Origin: Nephromyces sp. MM_2019
Lineage: Eukaryota > Apicomplexa > Aconoidasida > Nephromycida
Length of the DNA: 64,000 nucleotides
Assembly (NCBI GenBank): GCA_015657535.1
Contig: JADHZB010002038.1
Location: 62,001 to 126,000 of the forward strand
Direction: 5' to 3'
Positions 62,781 to 64,000 of this stretch are shown piece by piece. The position numbers and the translations under genes are program-made. A model generated the notes under the pieces. That model had not been told where the DNA came from. It made no database searches and saw only the letters and a program-made list of their open reading frames with translations. How positions within the stretch are numbered: the stretch's first letter is position 1; each line of letters starts with the position of its first letter.

Positions 62781-62900
62781 GTGGTTCCATTGCAACGCTC
62801 GCTGCTCGATCGTAAAACTAGCTGTCCCATCGAAACATTAGCTGCTTGATAGTAACACTAGCTATATCCCTCCGTAGTAGCAGCTACTCGATAACAAAAT
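62781..62900. repeat. Imperfect 20-bp tandem repeat, about six units
   Basis: Units at 62781, 62801, 62821, 62841, 62861 and 62881 resemble GCTGCTCGATAGTAACACTA with substitutions and constant or near-constant length. Confidence 0.65.
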
Positions 62901-63141
62901 CACTTCCTCTCCCATAAAATTACTTCCTTCGACCTTGTCCTGCTTCGCTCCGCCTCCTCGCTGGGGTAAGCGTCAAGTTCCCCGTTTTGATAAGGGTCAC
63001 CGGGACCGGACGTTATTTGCTATAATTAACCAACCCAGAGCCATCATTAGGTCGTACCAATCGTTTCCACTCGTGCCGACACCTCTTCACTAGAAACAAC
63101 ATATTCAATCTGCTCGCAATTGCTTCCACCGAGTATAAGCA

Positions 63142-64000
63142 ATGACTTACACTTTTGGATACCTTCACTGCCGACTGCCGCTTGTATGTCTCTGCTTCTG
63201 CAATTTTCTGGTGTTCCACCTCATCGCTGCAGCTGTCTTCTTTCCCTACACAAGCTCCATAAACCCGCCCATGGGCTCTCGTTATAACGTTTCGCAACAA
63301 TCCGCTGTTTTTGAGGCTACAACGAAGCAGATAGATGATATTTTGGACCTTCCCAGTTCCTTGCCGTGTTTAGTGAGCAACAGGAAACAGCGATACGCAG
63401 AAGGTAAATACATTCGTACGGGGGAAAAAGAAGGGATTAATAGAGGGCTGATCTCGCGCAGAGAGGGGTTTTTAGATAGGATATCCGCTGGAAATCTTTT
63501 AAAGAGATTTTACCAGCAGCTTCTTTCCTCAAAGCGTTTAGCCTCACGTTGTTTCGTGAGAGTCGTAAGAGCTCTCGCCCGTCAGGTGGGATTGCAGAGA
63601 GGGGTAAGGACAATCTGTTGTGAGCAAAACTCGTGCATTTGCAAGTCAAAATCGTACTCTCCGAGTGGTTGCTGCTTCTCCCGTGTTCTTGGCGGTCTTC
63701 CATCGCTATTGCGCTTCCAAACCCTAGGAAGAGGCCCTAGATATTGGTTTGTGTGCGAAAATTTACCTTTTTTTAAGGATTTTACATTTTCTTTGCGATA
63801 CGCAGGGAATAGTAAACTTTGCCAACCCCAGAGTGATAGGAGTAGGCTAAACGCTTCGAATAGTCCTTTATCCAGAGGCCTAAGGCGTTTTCAAGTCAAA
63901 CAGCGCGAGCAAAGCCTTTTTACCGTAAATGCAACCTTCTTACTCCCCGTTTCAAACGTGAGCCCTAAGGAGGAACCTGTGTGTTATTCACTTCCCACAT
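63142..64000 (+). CDS. Secretory or plastid-targeted protein, N-terminal part (3' partial)
   Basis: From the ATG at 63142, two codons after an in-frame TAA, one frame is open without interruption to the window end (286 codons). The N-terminus MTYTFGYLHCRLPLVCLCFC followed by NFLVFHLIAAAVFFPY has a hydrophobic core typical of a signal peptide, with a plausible cleavage site near residues 35-40. The following region is rich in Ser, Arg, Lys, Gln and Asn (QRYAEGKYIRTGEKEG, LSSKRLASRCFVRVV). This fits an apicoplast transit peptide or a disordered secreted protein. A more internal ATG in good context lies at 63271. A possible intron at 63404-63433 is only 30 nt and keeps frame, so it is probably coding. 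No domain is recognised in the visible part. Confidence 0.6.
   Translation, partial: MTYTFGYLHCRLPLVCLCFCNFLVFHLIAAAVFFPYTSSINPPMGSRYNVSQQSAVFEATTKQIDDILDLPSSLPCLVSNRKQRYAEGKYIRTGEKEGINRGLISRREGFLDRISAGNLLKRFYQQLLSSKRLASRCFVRVVRALARQVGLQRGVRTICCEQNSCICKSKSYSPSGCCFSRVLGGLPSLLRFQTLGRGPRYWFVCENLPFFKDFTFSLRYAGNSKLCQPQSDRSRLNASNSPLSRGLRRFQVKQREQSLFTVNATFLLPVSNVSPKEEPVCYSLPT

Noticed and set aside
1..64000. CRISPR array, transposon, viral or bacterial defence system
   Set aside because: No regular spacer array, transposase, reverse transcriptase or defence-gene motif was seen, and the window is intron-bearing eukaryotic DNA.

Overview
The window reads as nuclear DNA of an apicomplexan-like alveolate. 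It is AT-rich, its genes carry many short GT-AG introns, and it encodes an alveolin (inner membrane complex) protein, a family restricted to alveolates. The other recognisable genes are general eukaryotic ones. No bacterial operons, phage genes, CRISPR array, rRNA or convincing tRNA was found. All gene models were joined by hand from splice-site phase and protein similarity recalled from knowledge of the families; no search was run.

Layout, left to right. 0.06-1.9 kb (+): 3' exons of a CABLES-type cyclin-box protein whose 5' end lies outside the window. 2.5-8.4 kb: mostly unassigned, with weak small-gene candidates on both strands. 8.6-10.3 kb (+): dynactin subunit 4 (p62). 12.1-12.5 kb (+): a small two-exon gene of unknown function. 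15.1-17.9 kb (+): an HBS1-like ribosome-rescue GTPase in three exons. 21.8-23.9 kb (+): a METTL18/HPM1-type protein histidine methyltransferase in three exons. 27.8-28.8 kb (-): clathrin light chain in two exons. 31.8-32.6 kb (-): a candidate two-exon small membrane protein. 33-39 kb: sparse, with hairpins, a possible repeat-bearing exon and a small ORF. 39.0-41.9 kb (+): an ankyrin-repeat multi-pass membrane protein in seven exons. 42.1-43.7 kb (+): a second membrane protein in three exons. 43.7-49.8 kb: a very AT-rich gene desert. 49.8-50.9 kb: small ORFs, one resembling an LYR-motif start. 52.2-54.7 kb (-): an alveolin with a long non-alveolin tail, in five exons. 57.8-59.3 kb (+): a small polytopic membrane protein in three exons. 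60.9-62.9 kb: a repeat-rich, CTAG-rich stretch. 63.1-64.0 kb (+): a long open frame with a signal peptide-like start that runs off the right edge.

The genes do not form a pathway cluster, as expected for a eukaryotic chromosome. They cover translation quality control (HBS1), protein modification (METTL18), vesicle coats and motors (clathrin light chain, dynactin p62), cell cycle (CABLES-like) and the parasite pellicle (alveolin). Non-coding DNA is T-rich on the transcribed sense strand, so strand composition helps predict gene direction: the plus strand is A-rich at about 26-32 kb, where the supported genes are on the minus strand.
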